Shown here in pieces: positions 18,684-27,693 of a DNA stretch of 64,000 bases; within the stretch, counting starts at the first letter, position 1, and every line of letters starts with the position of its first letter. Under the pieces are notes generated by a model, which worked only from the letters and a program-made list of their open reading frames with translations, ran no database searches and was not told the origin of the DNA. Both the position numbers and the translations under genes were made by a program. The DNA lies in assembly GCA_963976815.1 (NCBI GenBank), contig CAXBLU010000008.1, positions 124,001 through 188,000 on the forward strand, written 5' to 3'. This DNA is from JAHRVQ01 sp963976815 (lineage in GTDB: Bacteria > Pseudomonadota > Gammaproteobacteria > Pseudomonadales > Azotimanducaceae).

Positions 18684-19673
18684 TTAACTAACCAACTCAG
18701 CGACATTAACCTCGTTGATGAGTGACTCTCCCTTAACCAATGCTGTCAAATTGTGCAGGAACAATTGATCTCCGCGTTCGTTGGTACCGCTACCCCGGTT
18801 AGATGAATGGGGTGTGACCAACACCCTGGGGTGATCCCAAAACTGACTTTCCGTGGGTAGGGGTTCAGTTCTAAAAACATCAAGAATGGCGTAATCGATT
18901 TGCTCGGCATCGAGGGTCTTTAACAGCGCCGTTTCATCAACCAGATCGCCACGACCAATGTTGACGAGGACTGCATCGCGCTTCATGGCGGCAAGAAACG
19001 ATTCGTTAACCAGGTCACGGGTATCATCCGTTAGCGCACAGGCCAATACCACAACGTCTTGATTCGGCAAGGATTCCAGAATGTCCGCATAGCTGATGAT
19101 CTTATCTGCGCCAGGAGCTTCAACCTTCGAACGTTTAACCCCTGTGACATTAGCCTCAAATGCTTTGGCACGAATGCCTACTCTGCTACCAATATTGCCA
19201 TGCCCAATGATCAACCAGTTCGAATTGTAAATTTCTCGAAAATTTGTATCTTGCCAATTGTGATTGGTTTGATGTTCCCGGCGCTCAACAAAACCCTGAT
19301 AGCGTTCAAGTACCGACGCGACAACATATTCTGCAATTGCAGGTGCTTGTGCATCGCTATTGGTCAGGCGGATACCTTTGCCTGCGAGCTTGGCAAAAAA
19401 GGGGTTATCGAGTCCCGCTGAGGCGGATTGGACCCATTTGAGGTTAGGGGATTTGAGCAGATGGACAGCATAATCTCGACTGTATTCACTGAACATGACA
19501 TCCCGGCCAAACCAGCCGTAGTGAATATCAGCATCAGCGGGTTCAACGGAATTCCCATTAAAGGTAATTTTGCCACCCCCGTGCATTTGATAAAGATTAA
19601 TGCTCTCTAGCAAGGGTTCTAGTTCGGCTTCTAGCCGCTTAACGGCTGTATCCGCTATCAACAGGTTTGGCAT
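18684..19673 (-). CDS. D-2-hydroxyacid dehydrogenase family protein
   Basis: 329 residues. NAD(P)-dependent oxidoreductase acting on 2-hydroxy/2-keto acids. The Rossmann motif is WLIIGHGNIGSRVGIRAKAF (GxGxxG) near residue 155. The catalytic residues of the family appear as an Arg in VNIGRGDLVDE, a Glu in DVFRTEPLP and a His in VLVTPHSS. The N-terminal half is divergent from the well-studied SerA or LdhA types, so the substrate is open. It starts one base after the cysK stop, indicating co-transcription with cysK. Confidence 0.85.
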   Translation of the reverse strand: MPNLLIADTAVKRLEAELEPLLESINLYQMHGGGKITFNGNSVEPADADIHYGWFGRDVMFSEYSRDYAVHLLKSPNLKWVQSASAGLDNPFFAKLAGKGIRLTNSDAQAPAIAEYVVASVLERYQGFVERREHQTNHNWQDTNFREIYNSNWLIIGHGNIGSRVGIRAKAFEANVTGVKRSKVEAPGADKIISYADILESLPNQDVVVLACALTDDTRDLVNESFLAAMKRDAVLVNIGRGDLVDETALLKTLDAEQIDYAILDVFRTEPLPTESQFWDHPRVLVTPHSSNRGSGTNERGDQLFLHNLTALVKGESLINEVNVAELVS

Positions 19674-20627
19674 TTATAAACTCTCCAACCATTTGTCATC
19701 GGAATCTTCAGTGATGTTCTCGAACAAGGGTGTGCTGAGATAACGTTCGCCGGTATCCGGGATCATCGCCAGAATAGTGCTGCCCGCGGGTGCACTCTTG
19801 GCAAGTTCTAACGCCGCCCACATGGTGCCACCTCCTGAGATACCACAGAAAATTCCTTCCTGGGATGCGAGTGCCTGGGCGGTTTGAATGGCACCATCGT
19901 CTGGGATTTGAACAATTTGATCGATAATATCCTTGTTCAATACACCGGGTATAAAATCCGGAGTCCAACCCTGGATTTTGTGTGGGGCCCATTCTTTGCC
20001 ACTTAGTAGTGCTGCGTTTACGGGCTCAGCGCCGACAATTTTGGTGTTGGGTCGGGCAACCTTAATCACTTCGCCTACACCCGTGATCGTGCCGCCAGTA
20101 CCCCAGCCGCTCACATAGTAGTCCAAATTTTTGCCCGCAAAATCCCTGAGAATTTCTGGCCCAGTGGTATTGCGGTGATATTCTGGATTCGCCGGGTTCT
20201 GAAACTGATCGGCTTTGAACCAGCCATATTTGTCCGCTAATTCAATGGCTTTGTTGACCATGCCGGATCCGCGTTCTGCCGCCGGGGTCAGGATCACTTT
20301 GGCACCCATGGCCTTCATGATCTTTCGTCTTTCTATTGAGAACGACTCTGCCATGGTGGCGACAAAAGGGTAGCCTTTTGCGGCGCAAACCATGGCAAGG
20401 GCTATACCGGTATTGCCCGATGTGGCTTCTACTACGGTTTGTCCAGGTTTGAGAGCACCACTTCGTTCAGCATCTTCAATAATGGCGATCGCCAGACGAT
20501 CTTTGACAGAAGCGAGGGGATTGAATGCCTCAAGTTTTGCGTAAATATTTTGATTGTCTGGGCCAAGCCGATTGATCTTAACCACCGGAGTATTTCCAAT
20601 GGTGTCTAGAATACTGTCGTAAATCAT
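19674..20627 (-). CDS. cysK: Cysteine synthase A (O-acetylserine sulfhydrylase)
   Basis: 317 residues from the ATG at 20627, which has CAGGAG at 7 nt spacing and gives the classic start MIYDSILDTIGNTPVVKINR. An in-frame ATG at 20744 exists but would overlap pyrB and add 39 unconserved residues. PLP enzyme making cysteine from O-acetylserine and sulfide. The PLP lysine is in PLASVKDRLA, the substrate loop is EATSGNTGIALA and the phosphate-binding loop is GWGTGGTITGVG. It lies downstream of pyrB on the same strand. Confidence 0.95.
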   Translation of the reverse strand: MIYDSILDTIGNTPVVKINRLGPDNQNIYAKLEAFNPLASVKDRLAIAIIEDAERSGALKPGQTVVEATSGNTGIALAMVCAAKGYPFVATMAESFSIERRKIMKAMGAKVILTPAAERGSGMVNKAIELADKYGWFKADQFQNPANPEYHRNTTGPEILRDFAGKNLDYYVSGWGTGGTITGVGEVIKVARPNTKIVGAEPVNAALLSGKEWAPHKIQGWTPDFIPGVLNKDIIDQIVQIPDDGAIQTAQALASQEGIFCGISGGGTMWAALELAKSAPAGSTILAMIPDTGERYLSTPLFENITEDSDDKWLESL

Positions 20628-20676
20628 GAGTTTGCTCCTGGGGACGACTGTGTGGGTTGTGACATATATGTTAACG

Positions 20677-21690
20677 CTAGAATCGTTTTGCGGTATACCA
20701 ATTGACCGGGCGGGAATGCTTATCAATTTCTTTTGTGACATCAAGTATCAGGGCAAATAGCGCCATACGGATCAGAACGCCGTTGTCGGTCTGACGAAAT
20801 ATTGCCAGGTTTGGATTGTCATTGAGATCGGTATCTAGCTCGCTTGCATTGGCTCTTGAGTCCCGTGGTAATGGATGCATGATGACGGTATTAGGTTCAC
20901 AATATTCCGTGTAAACCGATTGGTTAAGCCTAAACAGTCCTTTGTATTTTTCAGCTTCAGTAGGGTCCGGGAAACGTTCTTCCTGTGTGCGAGTCACGTA
21001 TAGGATATCCGCTGCACCAATGCCCGATTGCAAATTGTCCGAGATATGTACCTCGTGACCAGCACTTCGAATTTGCTCCAAATATTCTTCCGGTAGCGAT
21101 AACTCGGGGGGTGAGACGAGTGAAAAATGTAGATTTTTATACAGACTTAGAAGTTTGCAGAGGCTGTGAACCGCACGCCCATAGCGTAGGTCACCGATCA
21201 AAGCGATACGTAGATTATCGATACTTTTATTTTGTGAATCCAATTCCTTACGGATTGTGTAGAGGTCTAACAATGCCTGACTGGGGTGTTCGTTAGCGCC
21301 ATCACCGCCATTTAACACGGGCACTCTCGAAGCATCAGCAAATTCAGAGACGGAACCCTCTAGTTGGTGACGCATCACAATAACGTCACTGTAGCCCGAT
21401 AAAACCCGAGCGGTGTCGTAGAAGCTCTCACCCTTGGCAATAGAGGACGCTTTCACTTCAGTCGTTTCTCGAACTTCACCGCCTAGAAGATTAAAAGCAC
21501 AGCCGAAACTTACTCTGGTTCGGGTACTGGGTTCGAAAAACATACTGCCGAGAATTGCCCCTTCGAGAACCCGGGTCACCCGTTGGCGACGAGCATAGGG
21601 GTCCATTTGATCTGCAACCCGAAAAACCTGTTCGATATCCTCCCGGTCAAACTGTGAAACCGAGAGGATATGACTTCCTACAAAATTCAT
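20677..21690 (-). CDS. pyrB: Aspartate carbamoyltransferase catalytic chain
   Basis: 337 residues. Second step of pyrimidine synthesis: carbamoyl phosphate plus aspartate. The carbamoyl-phosphate motif FFEPSTRTRVSF is near residue 53, the lysine loop is KASSIAKGESFYDTARVLSGY, and GGDGANEHPSQALLDLYTI and MHPLPRDSR complete the active site. No regulatory chain (pyrI) and no pyrC-like partner is adjacent. It begins 8 bp after the LysR-type gene on the same strand, an unusual neighbour. Confidence 0.93.
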   Translation of the reverse strand: MNFVGSHILSVSQFDREDIEQVFRVADQMDPYARRQRVTRVLEGAILGSMFFEPSTRTRVSFGCAFNLLGGEVRETTEVKASSIAKGESFYDTARVLSGYSDVIVMRHQLEGSVSEFADASRVPVLNGGDGANEHPSQALLDLYTIRKELDSQNKSIDNLRIALIGDLRYGRAVHSLCKLLSLYKNLHFSLVSPPELSLPEEYLEQIRSAGHEVHISDNLQSGIGAADILYVTRTQEERFPDPTEAEKYKGLFRLNQSVYTEYCEPNTVIMHPLPRDSRANASELDTDLNDNPNLAIFRQTDNGVLIRMALFALILDVTKEIDKHSRPVNWYTAKRF

Positions 21691-21698
21691 GGCTTACC

Positions 21699-22634
21699 TT
21701 AGTTTTGCGGGGCTGAACCCCAGGACACCTTATTTGGCATCTCCAACAACATATCGCGCATCCATTTGTTGGCACGATCACGATCTGTACTTTCGTGCCA
21801 ATAAAGGTGTGTTTCCAGGGGTGGAACCTCAAATGGCAAATTGTAATGTCTAACGGGCAGTCTTGTGGCGAGGAAATCGGCAAATACTCTGGGTATGGTA
21901 AGTGCGAGATCCGTTCTCGAGACGAGTTCAGCAACAGCGAGATAGTGCTGTGTTCTTAAGGCAATATGCCTTCTCTTACCCATTTTACCAAGGGCGAGGT
22001 CCGTATGCCCAAGACCGCCTCGGCGGCTGGAAATGTGGATGTGCTGCAGTTCAAGATAGGTGGCAATATCCAGAGTATCTCTATCCTGCACAATAGAATG
22101 GTTATTTCTCACCACACAAACCTGGGGGTGGGTAAACAGAGGCGCGTGCTTAATCTGGGTGTCCGGCGTTAGTGGGATGTCGATGGCCAGATCAAGATTT
22201 CCAGAGGCCAGTTCGATATTCATATCCCGACGATGGGTGTGATAACAATCTATAGCAATCTGGGGCGATTCTCTTTTAAGCCTACCGAAAACATAGGGCA
22301 ACAAAATGGACTGGGAGAGGTCAGACATACTGATTCGGAACCGCTTATCCGATGCCAGAGGGTCAAAAGTCTCACTCTCCTGGACGCTGGACCGAATCAA
22401 ACCAAGGGCCTGGCGGACCGATCCCACAATATTCTGGGAAACCGGCGTCGGCACCATGCCGTCCGCGGTTCGAACAAACATAGGATCGTTAAATAGATTT
22501 CGCAATCGAGAAAGGGAGTTCGATACTGCTGGCTGCGTAATGCCTATAATTTCGCCAGCCCGGGTTAAATTACCCTCGGTATAAATGGCGTCGAACACGA
22601 CGAATAAGTTTAGGTCTATATCGCTTAGCTTCAT
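21699..22634 (-). CDS. LysR-type transcriptional regulator
   Basis: 311 residues. The N-terminal winged helix-turn-helix is clear: DLNLFVVFDAIYTEGNLTRA, then ITQPAVSNSLSRLRNLFNDP (about residues 7-55). The rest is a periplasmic-binding-protein-like effector domain. The start resembles the NodD/LeuO-like branch (LNLFVVFDAI). The effector is unknown. It is divergent from gspE across about 250 bp holding a perfect palindrome and is followed closely by pyrB, so it may control either side. Confidence 0.9.
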   Translation of the reverse strand: MKLSDIDLNLFVVFDAIYTEGNLTRAGEIIGITQPAVSNSLSRLRNLFNDPMFVRTADGMVPTPVSQNIVGSVRQALGLIRSSVQESETFDPLASDKRFRISMSDLSQSILLPYVFGRLKRESPQIAIDCYHTHRRDMNIELASGNLDLAIDIPLTPDTQIKHAPLFTHPQVCVVRNNHSIVQDRDTLDIATYLELQHIHISSRRGGLGHTDLALGKMGKRRHIALRTQHYLAVAELVSRTDLALTIPRVFADFLATRLPVRHYNLPFEVPPLETHLYWHESTDRDRANKWMRDMLLEMPNKVSWGSAPQN

Positions 22635-22806
22635 AATTACTTCGGTGAATGATCACCCCATTTAATTGCATGCCAAAAATAGCATTGATCATTGTTATGA
22701 TAAATGTGATGGCAGGATTTGAGAAGAGCTTATTTATGTCAGGTAGCAACTGGTCTAACCTAATGCGACAATACGCCGCCACAACGCACTGAATACGTGT
22801 GCAATA

Positions 22807-22822
22807 TGGGATGCACATCCCA
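22807..22822. promoter_or_regulatory. Palindromic operator candidate between the LysR gene and gspE
   Basis: TGGGATG-CA-CATCCCA has perfect 7-bp arms and a 2-bp centre, 60 bp upstream of the gspE ATG. Its size and position suit a dimeric regulator. It is not the usual LysR T-N11-A box, so the protein that binds it is open. Confidence 0.4.
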
Positions 22823-22882
22823 AAGCTATATTTGCGTTTAAAAACAATGAGATAACATTGTTTTCTTAAGTTGGATAAAACT

Positions 22883-24370
22883 ATGACTGAGATCGTTGCC
22901 AATCGGAGGCTACCCTTTAGCTTTGCAAAAAGGCATGGCGTCCTAATGCTGCCGGCTGAGACGGGCCAGGCCGTTGATGTTCTGTACAAAACGGGCATTA
23001 CACCGAGGGTACTCGCGGAGGTAAGACGGTTTGCCGGTCGAACTATTCAGCCCAAAGAAGTGGATCTGCCGACCTTTGACCGCCATTTGTCGACGACCTA
23101 TCAAAACGACTCCGGTGAAGCCATGCAGATGATTGAAGGTCTTGGGGAAGAAATGGACCTGGGCAGCATCGTGGATGCTTTGCCGGACAGTAGTGACCTG
23201 CTCGAGCAGGAAGACGACGCGCCAATCATCAAACTGATTAACAGCCTCCTGACTGAGGCTGTGAAGGTAGATGCTTCTGATATTCACGTCGAGACCTACG
23301 AAACCAGATTAGTAGTGAGATTCCGCGTTGACGGTGTTCTCCGAGAAGTTGTGAGTCCGAGGCGGGCTTTAGCGCCGCTTTTGGTTTCTCGAATCAAGGT
23401 CATGGCGAAACTTGATATTGCGGAAAAACGTTTACCCCAGGATGGTCGAATTTCTGTTCGGGTCGGTGGTAAAGAAGTAGATGTCCGGGTCTCGACCATT
23501 CCAGCCAGCAATGGCGAGCGGGTGGTGATGCGTCTGCTTGATAAGCAGGAGGGGCGTCGTGATTTGATCAATATGGGCATGAGCACCGGTGATCTGAAGG
23601 CGATGCAGGAACTCGTGAAAAAACCCCATGGCATTATCCTGGTTACCGGTCCAACGGGTTCCGGTAAGTCCACTACCTTGTATGCCTGTCTGGATAAGTT
23701 AAATGACCGGTCTCGTAACATTCTGACCGTCGAAGACCCAATTGAATACGATGTTGAGGGCATTGGCCAAACCCAGGTCAATAGCAAAGCTGATATGACT
23801 TTTGCCAAGGGCCTGAGGGCGATCCTTCGCCAGGACCCCGATGTGGTTATGGTCGGTGAAATCCGGGACTACGAAACTGCAGATATTTCGGTACAGGCGA
23901 GTCTCACCGGTCACCTGGTGCTGTCCACAATTCACACCAACACTGCAATTGGGGCTCTCACTCGACTGGCGAACATGGGCGTTCAACCCTATTTGTTAAG
24001 CAATAGTATTGTCGGCCTCGTTGCCCAGCGATTATTGCGAGTGCTGTGTCAGCAGTGCCGTCAGGCTTACACCGCAGACGAGTACGAATGTGACCTGCTG
24101 GATTTGGACAAGTCTAATCCACCTACCTTGCACAGGGCTGTCGGCTGTGAAAAATGTGCCCATGAGGGTTATCGAGGTCGTCAGGGTATTTATGAAGTGG
24201 TGACAGTGGATGATGACTTACGCCGTATGATTCACAGCGGTGCATCGGAATTGGATCTGGAGCAACAGGCACGTAATCGTTCGACGAGTATTCGAGATGA
24301 CGGTATTGCCAAGGTGCTATCGGGGATTACCTCGGTAGATGAATTACTTCGCGTGACAACAAAAGACTAA
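22883..24370 (+). CDS. gspE: Type II secretion ATPase GspE
   Basis: 495 residues from the ATG at 22883 (GGA 7 nt upstream); a TTG at 22871 is the alternative. Cytoplasmic hexameric ATPase that powers pseudopilus assembly. Walker A GPTGSGKSTT is near residue 256, the Asp box is LTVEDPIEY, Walker B is DPDVVMVGEIRDYETADIS and the His box is GHLVLSTIHTN. The C-terminal zinc-binding tetracysteine is CQQCRQ plus CEKCAHEGYRGRQGIYE. It heads a tight run of nine gsp genes. Confidence 0.96.
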   Translation: MTEIVANRRLPFSFAKRHGVLMLPAETGQAVDVLYKTGITPRVLAEVRRFAGRTIQPKEVDLPTFDRHLSTTYQNDSGEAMQMIEGLGEEMDLGSIVDALPDSSDLLEQEDDAPIIKLINSLLTEAVKVDASDIHVETYETRLVVRFRVDGVLREVVSPRRALAPLLVSRIKVMAKLDIAEKRLPQDGRISVRVGGKEVDVRVSTIPASNGERVVMRLLDKQEGRRDLINMGMSTGDLKAMQELVKKPHGIILVTGPTGSGKSTTLYACLDKLNDRSRNILTVEDPIEYDVEGIGQTQVNSKADMTFAKGLRAILRQDPDVVMVGEIRDYETADISVQASLTGHLVLSTIHTNTAIGALTRLANMGVQPYLLSNSIVGLVAQRLLRVLCQQCRQAYTADEYECDLLDLDKSNPPTLHRAVGCEKCAHEGYRGRQGIYEVVTVDDDLRRMIHSGASELDLEQQARNRSTSIRDDGIAKVLSGITSVDELLRVTTKD

Positions 24371-24376
24371 TTATTC

Positions 24377-25597
24377 GTGGCAGCGTTTGAATATATTGCT
24401 CTTAATAAAAAAGGGCGAGAAGAAAAGGGTGTACTTGAAGCAGATAGCTCTCGTCAGGTGCGACAAATGTTGCGCGAAAAGGGCATGGCACCGTTAGAGG
24501 TTACTGCTACAAAAGAAGATAAGAGCAGCGGGCAAAACATATTTGCGGAACTCTTCAAACCCCGTTTGAGTGTTCGGGAACTGGCGCTTGTGACCCGGCA
24601 GTTAGCAACATTAATTGCCGCTGGACTACCGGTTGAAGAAGCACTGTTAGCGGTGTCAAAGCAAAGCGAAAATCCCAGGATTCAGAGTATGCTGCTGGCG
24701 GTGCGGGGTAAGGTGATGGAAGGTTATAGCCTGGCCAATAGTCTTGCGGAATATCCCCGGGCCTTTCCAAACTTATACCGGGCGACGGTATCTGCCGGTG
24801 AGTCTGCTGGCCACTTGGATCTTGTGCTTAACCGTCTAGCGGATTTTACGGAGTCACAACAGGAATCAAGATCCCGCATCCAGCAGGCGATGGTTTATCC
24901 CGTTATCCTGTTTCTCTTGACCGTTGCGATACTGGCGGGGCTGCTCGGTTACGTTGTTCCCGATATTGTCAAAGTGTTTTCTGATACCGGGCAGGATCTA
25001 CCGGCTCTGACCATATTTATCATTGCCGCGAGTGACTTTGTTGTTGACTACGGTTTGTTGATGGTCATTGCGATTGTCATGTTAGTTTTTGGCATACAGC
25101 GTGCGTTACTGGTGCCGTCGATTAGACTTTCCTGGGATCGGCGGTTGTTGCATCTGCCTCTTGTGGCAAAAATGAGCCGGGGCATGAACACCGCACAGTT
25201 CGCCAGCACCTTAAGCATTCTCTCGTCCAGTGGTGTGCCGCTGGTAGAAGCAATGAGAATTGCCGGCCAAGTTTTAACCAATACGTTTCTGCAGGAGAAG
25301 GTTGCGGAAGCGACGGTTAAGGTCAGTGAAGGCTCCAGCTTGCATGTGGCATTAGAACAAAGCGGTTATTTCCCGCCGATGATGTTGCACATGATCGCAA
25401 GTGGAGAATCGAGTGGCCAGCTGGATGATATGTTATCCCGGGTGGCCAATAGTATGCAGCAGGACGTTGAATTGCTGCTGGGCGTACTGCTCAGTCTTTT
25501 TGGCCCCTTTATGTTGCTGCTGATGGGTGGAGCAGTGTTTGTAATTGTCATGGCAATCCTCTTGCCCATCATCAATCTGAATCAACTGGTTGGCTAA
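24377..25597 (+). CDS. gspF: Type II secretion inner-membrane platform protein GspF
   Basis: 406 residues from a GTG start giving MAAFEYIALNKKGREEKG, the standard GspF opening. Two repeated GspF domains are present: LVTRQLATLIAAGLPVEEAL with FPNLYRATVSAGESAGHLD, and FASTLSILSSSGVPLVEAM with MMLHMIASGESSGQLDDML. Three membrane segments are visible (about residues 170-195, 215-240 and 375-400). It bridges the ATPase and the pseudopilins. It lies 6 bp after gspE. Confidence 0.95.
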   Translation: MAAFEYIALNKKGREEKGVLEADSSRQVRQMLREKGMAPLEVTATKEDKSSGQNIFAELFKPRLSVRELALVTRQLATLIAAGLPVEEALLAVSKQSENPRIQSMLLAVRGKVMEGYSLANSLAEYPRAFPNLYRATVSAGESAGHLDLVLNRLADFTESQQESRSRIQQAMVYPVILFLLTVAILAGLLGYVVPDIVKVFSDTGQDLPALTIFIIAASDFVVDYGLLMVIAIVMLVFGIQRALLVPSIRLSWDRRLLHLPLVAKMSRGMNTAQFASTLSILSSSGVPLVEAMRIAGQVLTNTFLQEKVAEATVKVSEGSSLHVALEQSGYFPPMMLHMIASGESSGQLDDMLSRVANSMQQDVELLLGVLLSLFGPFMLLLMGGAVFVIVMAILLPIINLNQLVG

Positions 25598-25626
25598 CAC
25601 CGGTAAAATATAGAACTGGAAGTGAT

Positions 25627-26073
25627 ATGCGAAGTTATAGAAGACGTGATATGGATAACTCAAAACAACACGGATTTACCTTAATTGAAATCATGGTTGT
25701 GGTTGTGATTCTGGGTATTTTAGGTGCCCTGATTGTACCCAATATTATTGGTAGACCCGATGAAGCCAGAGTTACCGCAGCCCAGGCTGATATTCGTGCC
25801 ATCGGCAATGCACTCGAAATTTATCGCCTGGATAACAGTTTTTATCCAAGCACGGAGCAGGGGCTGGAAGCGCTTGTTGAATCCCCGAGCGGTTTTCCCG
25901 AAGTCAGAAACTGGGGACCAGAGCCCTATCTAAAAAAAGTACCAATTGACCCCTGGGGCGAGCCTTACCTCTACTTTAATGAAGAACGAACCTACGATAT
26001 CTATTCCTATGGCGCGGACCGAAAAGAAGGTGGTGAAGGAGTCGATGCGGATATCAGTTCCAAGGACTTGTAG
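25627..26073 (+). CDS. gspG: Major pseudopilin GspG
   Basis: 148 residues from ATG 25627, or 140 from ATG 25651; both have purine-rich upstream bases. The prepilin cleavage site is HG/FTLIEIMVVVVILGIL with Glu5, followed by the hydrophobic helix. The body has the GspG pattern DEARVTAAQADIRAIGNALEIYRLDNSFYPSTEQGLEALV and the calcium-loop region DPWGEPYLYFNE. It is the main subunit of the pseudopilus. Confidence 0.96.
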   Translation: MRSYRRRDMDNSKQHGFTLIEIMVVVVILGILGALIVPNIIGRPDEARVTAAQADIRAIGNALEIYRLDNSFYPSTEQGLEALVESPSGFPEVRNWGPEPYLKKVPIDPWGEPYLYFNEERTYDIYSYGADRKEGGEGVDADISSKDL

Positions 26074-26079
26074 GTCAAG

Positions 26080-26607
26080 GTGAACAGAGCAGCAGCAACT
26101 GGCTTTACGCTGATTGAAATACTCGTTGTCCTACTGATTGTGTCGATCATGTCGGGAGTGGTGATTGCAAACCTGCCGAGTTTGACGCGGTCCGCGGATT
26201 TTGATGCAGAGGTAAAGCGGCTGCAGATCGTGATGGAATTAGCCCGCGAGGAAGCCTTGATGCAATCCAGTGAGTTTGGATTCAGGCTCGAGCGACAAGC
26301 CAATGGTGATTATTCCGGCTATAGCTTTGTCGTCTACGACGATGAAAACCAAACCTGGACGGCTTATGACCAACGGCCTTTAGAACTCCACAAACTCCCT
26401 GAAGGCATCCAATTGCAATTATCTGTGGAGGGTGAGGGGTTTCGATTAAACGAGGAAGAAGATGAAGGTCTGCCTCCTGTGATGCTGCTATCAAGTGGCG
26501 AGACAACGCCATTCGAATTGACCCTGTTTATCGGTAGGGATAGGACGGCAAAGCTTAGTTCCGACGGCTATTCCCGTATCGAGCGAGTTGACCCTGATGC
26601 GGAGTAG
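26080..26607 (+). CDS. gspH: Minor pseudopilin GspH
   Basis: 175 residues from a GTG start. The prepilin motif TG/FTLIEILVVLLIVSIMSGVV lies at residues 7-27, followed by the GspH-like pattern LQIVMELAREEALMQSSEFGFRL. It caps or sits near the tip of the pseudopilus. The 3' end overlaps gspI by 11 bp. Confidence 0.92.
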   Translation: MNRAAATGFTLIEILVVLLIVSIMSGVVIANLPSLTRSADFDAEVKRLQIVMELAREEALMQSSEFGFRLERQANGDYSGYSFVVYDDENQTWTAYDQRPLELHKLPEGIQLQLSVEGEGFRLNEEEDEGLPPVMLLSSGETTPFELTLFIGRDRTAKLSSDGYSRIERVDPDAE

Positions 26608-26980
26608 GGCAACACAAGGATTCACACTGCTTGAAGTCATGATTGCCGTGGCAATTTTTGCGATTGTTTCCGCTGCGTTGATTAAGAATGCAACACAAAC
26701 CGTGCAGCAAACCAATTATATTCAGGAGCGCAGCCTTGCCTATTGGATCGCTGAGAATCAGTTGAACGAGATACGCAGCCAACCGCGGACCAACGAAAGC
26801 TACCCATCACCGGGATCAGACCGCGTCAGTGTTTCTATGGCCGGCCGAGATTGGGAACTCGTTGTTGACTATGAAGCGACCGAAAATGCTGATATGCGCA
26901 GGGTGATTGTCAGTGTGTTTAATCCGCTAGATTTGGATAATCAGGTTGCTCAATTATCTGGTTTTCTGGGGCGTTATTGA
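26597..26980 (+). CDS. gspI: Minor pseudopilin GspI
   Basis: 127 residues from the ATG at 26597, inside the end of gspH (a TTG at 26588 is possible). The prepilin site is QG/FTLLEVMIAVAIFAIVSAALI, followed by the NYIQERSLAYWIAENQLNEIR segment typical of GspI. It forms the pseudopilus tip with GspJ and GspK. Its stop shares one base with the gspJ start (TGATG). Confidence 0.92.
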   Translation: MRSRATQGFTLLEVMIAVAIFAIVSAALIKNATQTVQQTNYIQERSLAYWIAENQLNEIRSQPRTNESYPSPGSDRVSVSMAGRDWELVVDYEATENADMRRVIVSVFNPLDLDNQVAQLSGFLGRY

Positions 26981-27693
26981 TGAAACGCCAGAACGGATTT
27001 ACCTTGTTAGAAGTGCTGGTTGCGATGGCCATCTTCTCGGTGATTGGACTCGGCGCGCACCAGATGCTTCGAACGATCATTGACACCCATGAGAAAACCA
27101 AATCACAAATTCAGGGCTTTTCAGATCTGAGTCGAGCGTTTGTCATACTGGGTCGAGACATTAGTCAGACTGTGCCAAGGAATATTCGGGACGAATATGG
27201 TGAGCCTATTCCTGCCTTAATGCTGGCCTCAGGACCATATTTTTTAGAGCTTACTCGAACGGGCTGGAGTAATCCGATCGGCTCAGCCCGCAGCAACCTG
27301 CAGCGAGTTGCCTATGAATTAAACGAAGATGGTGAAATAGAACGGCATTTTTGGCTTGTGCTTGATCGAGCTGAGGACTCGGAGCCGATCACTCAGATTG
27401 TACTAACAGGCGTTGAGGATTTTCGCATTCAAATGCTCACGGAAGATGGCGAATCGACGGATATCTGGCCCGATAGCGAGAGCGGCTTACAGATTCCCGT
27501 TGCAGCAGAAGTTATCCTCCAGACCAAGTCCTTTGGCGAGCTTCGAAAAGTATTTAACTTTGTCAGCCCTACCCAGGCAGGGCGTACCAACCCGGGTGAG
27601 GACGACACTAGTAGCGATTCGAGCCAACAGGATGAAAGCGATGAGAGCGAGGTTTCTGAATCGCCGGATCCCGATGATGGTGAAGCCTCGTGA
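26980..27693 (+). CDS. gspJ: Minor pseudopilin GspJ with an extended acidic tail
   Basis: 237 residues from ATG 26980. The prepilin site is NG/FTLLEVLVAMAIFSVIGLG, then the GspJ pattern DLSRAFVILGRDISQTVPR. About the last 40 residues (after FNFVSPTQAGRTN) are an Asp/Glu/Ser-rich low-complexity tail containing DDTSSDSSQQDESDESEVSE. I do not recall such a tail in reference GspJ proteins. It would sit at the pseudopilus tip. It overlaps gspK by 4 bp. Confidence 0.92.
   Translation: MKRQNGFTLLEVLVAMAIFSVIGLGAHQMLRTIIDTHEKTKSQIQGFSDLSRAFVILGRDISQTVPRNIRDEYGEPIPALMLASGPYFLELTRTGWSNPIGSARSNLQRVAYELNEDGEIERHFWLVLDRAEDSEPITQIVLTGVEDFRIQMLTEDGESTDIWPDSESGLQIPVAAEVILQTKSFGELRKVFNFVSPTQAGRTNPGEDDTSSDSSQQDESDESEVSESPDPDDGEAS

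Noticed and set aside
20628..20744. Longer cysK starting at 20744
   Set aside because: It would overlap pyrB by 68 bp and add an unconserved leader. ATG 20627 has a good ribosome-binding site and the family's standard start.
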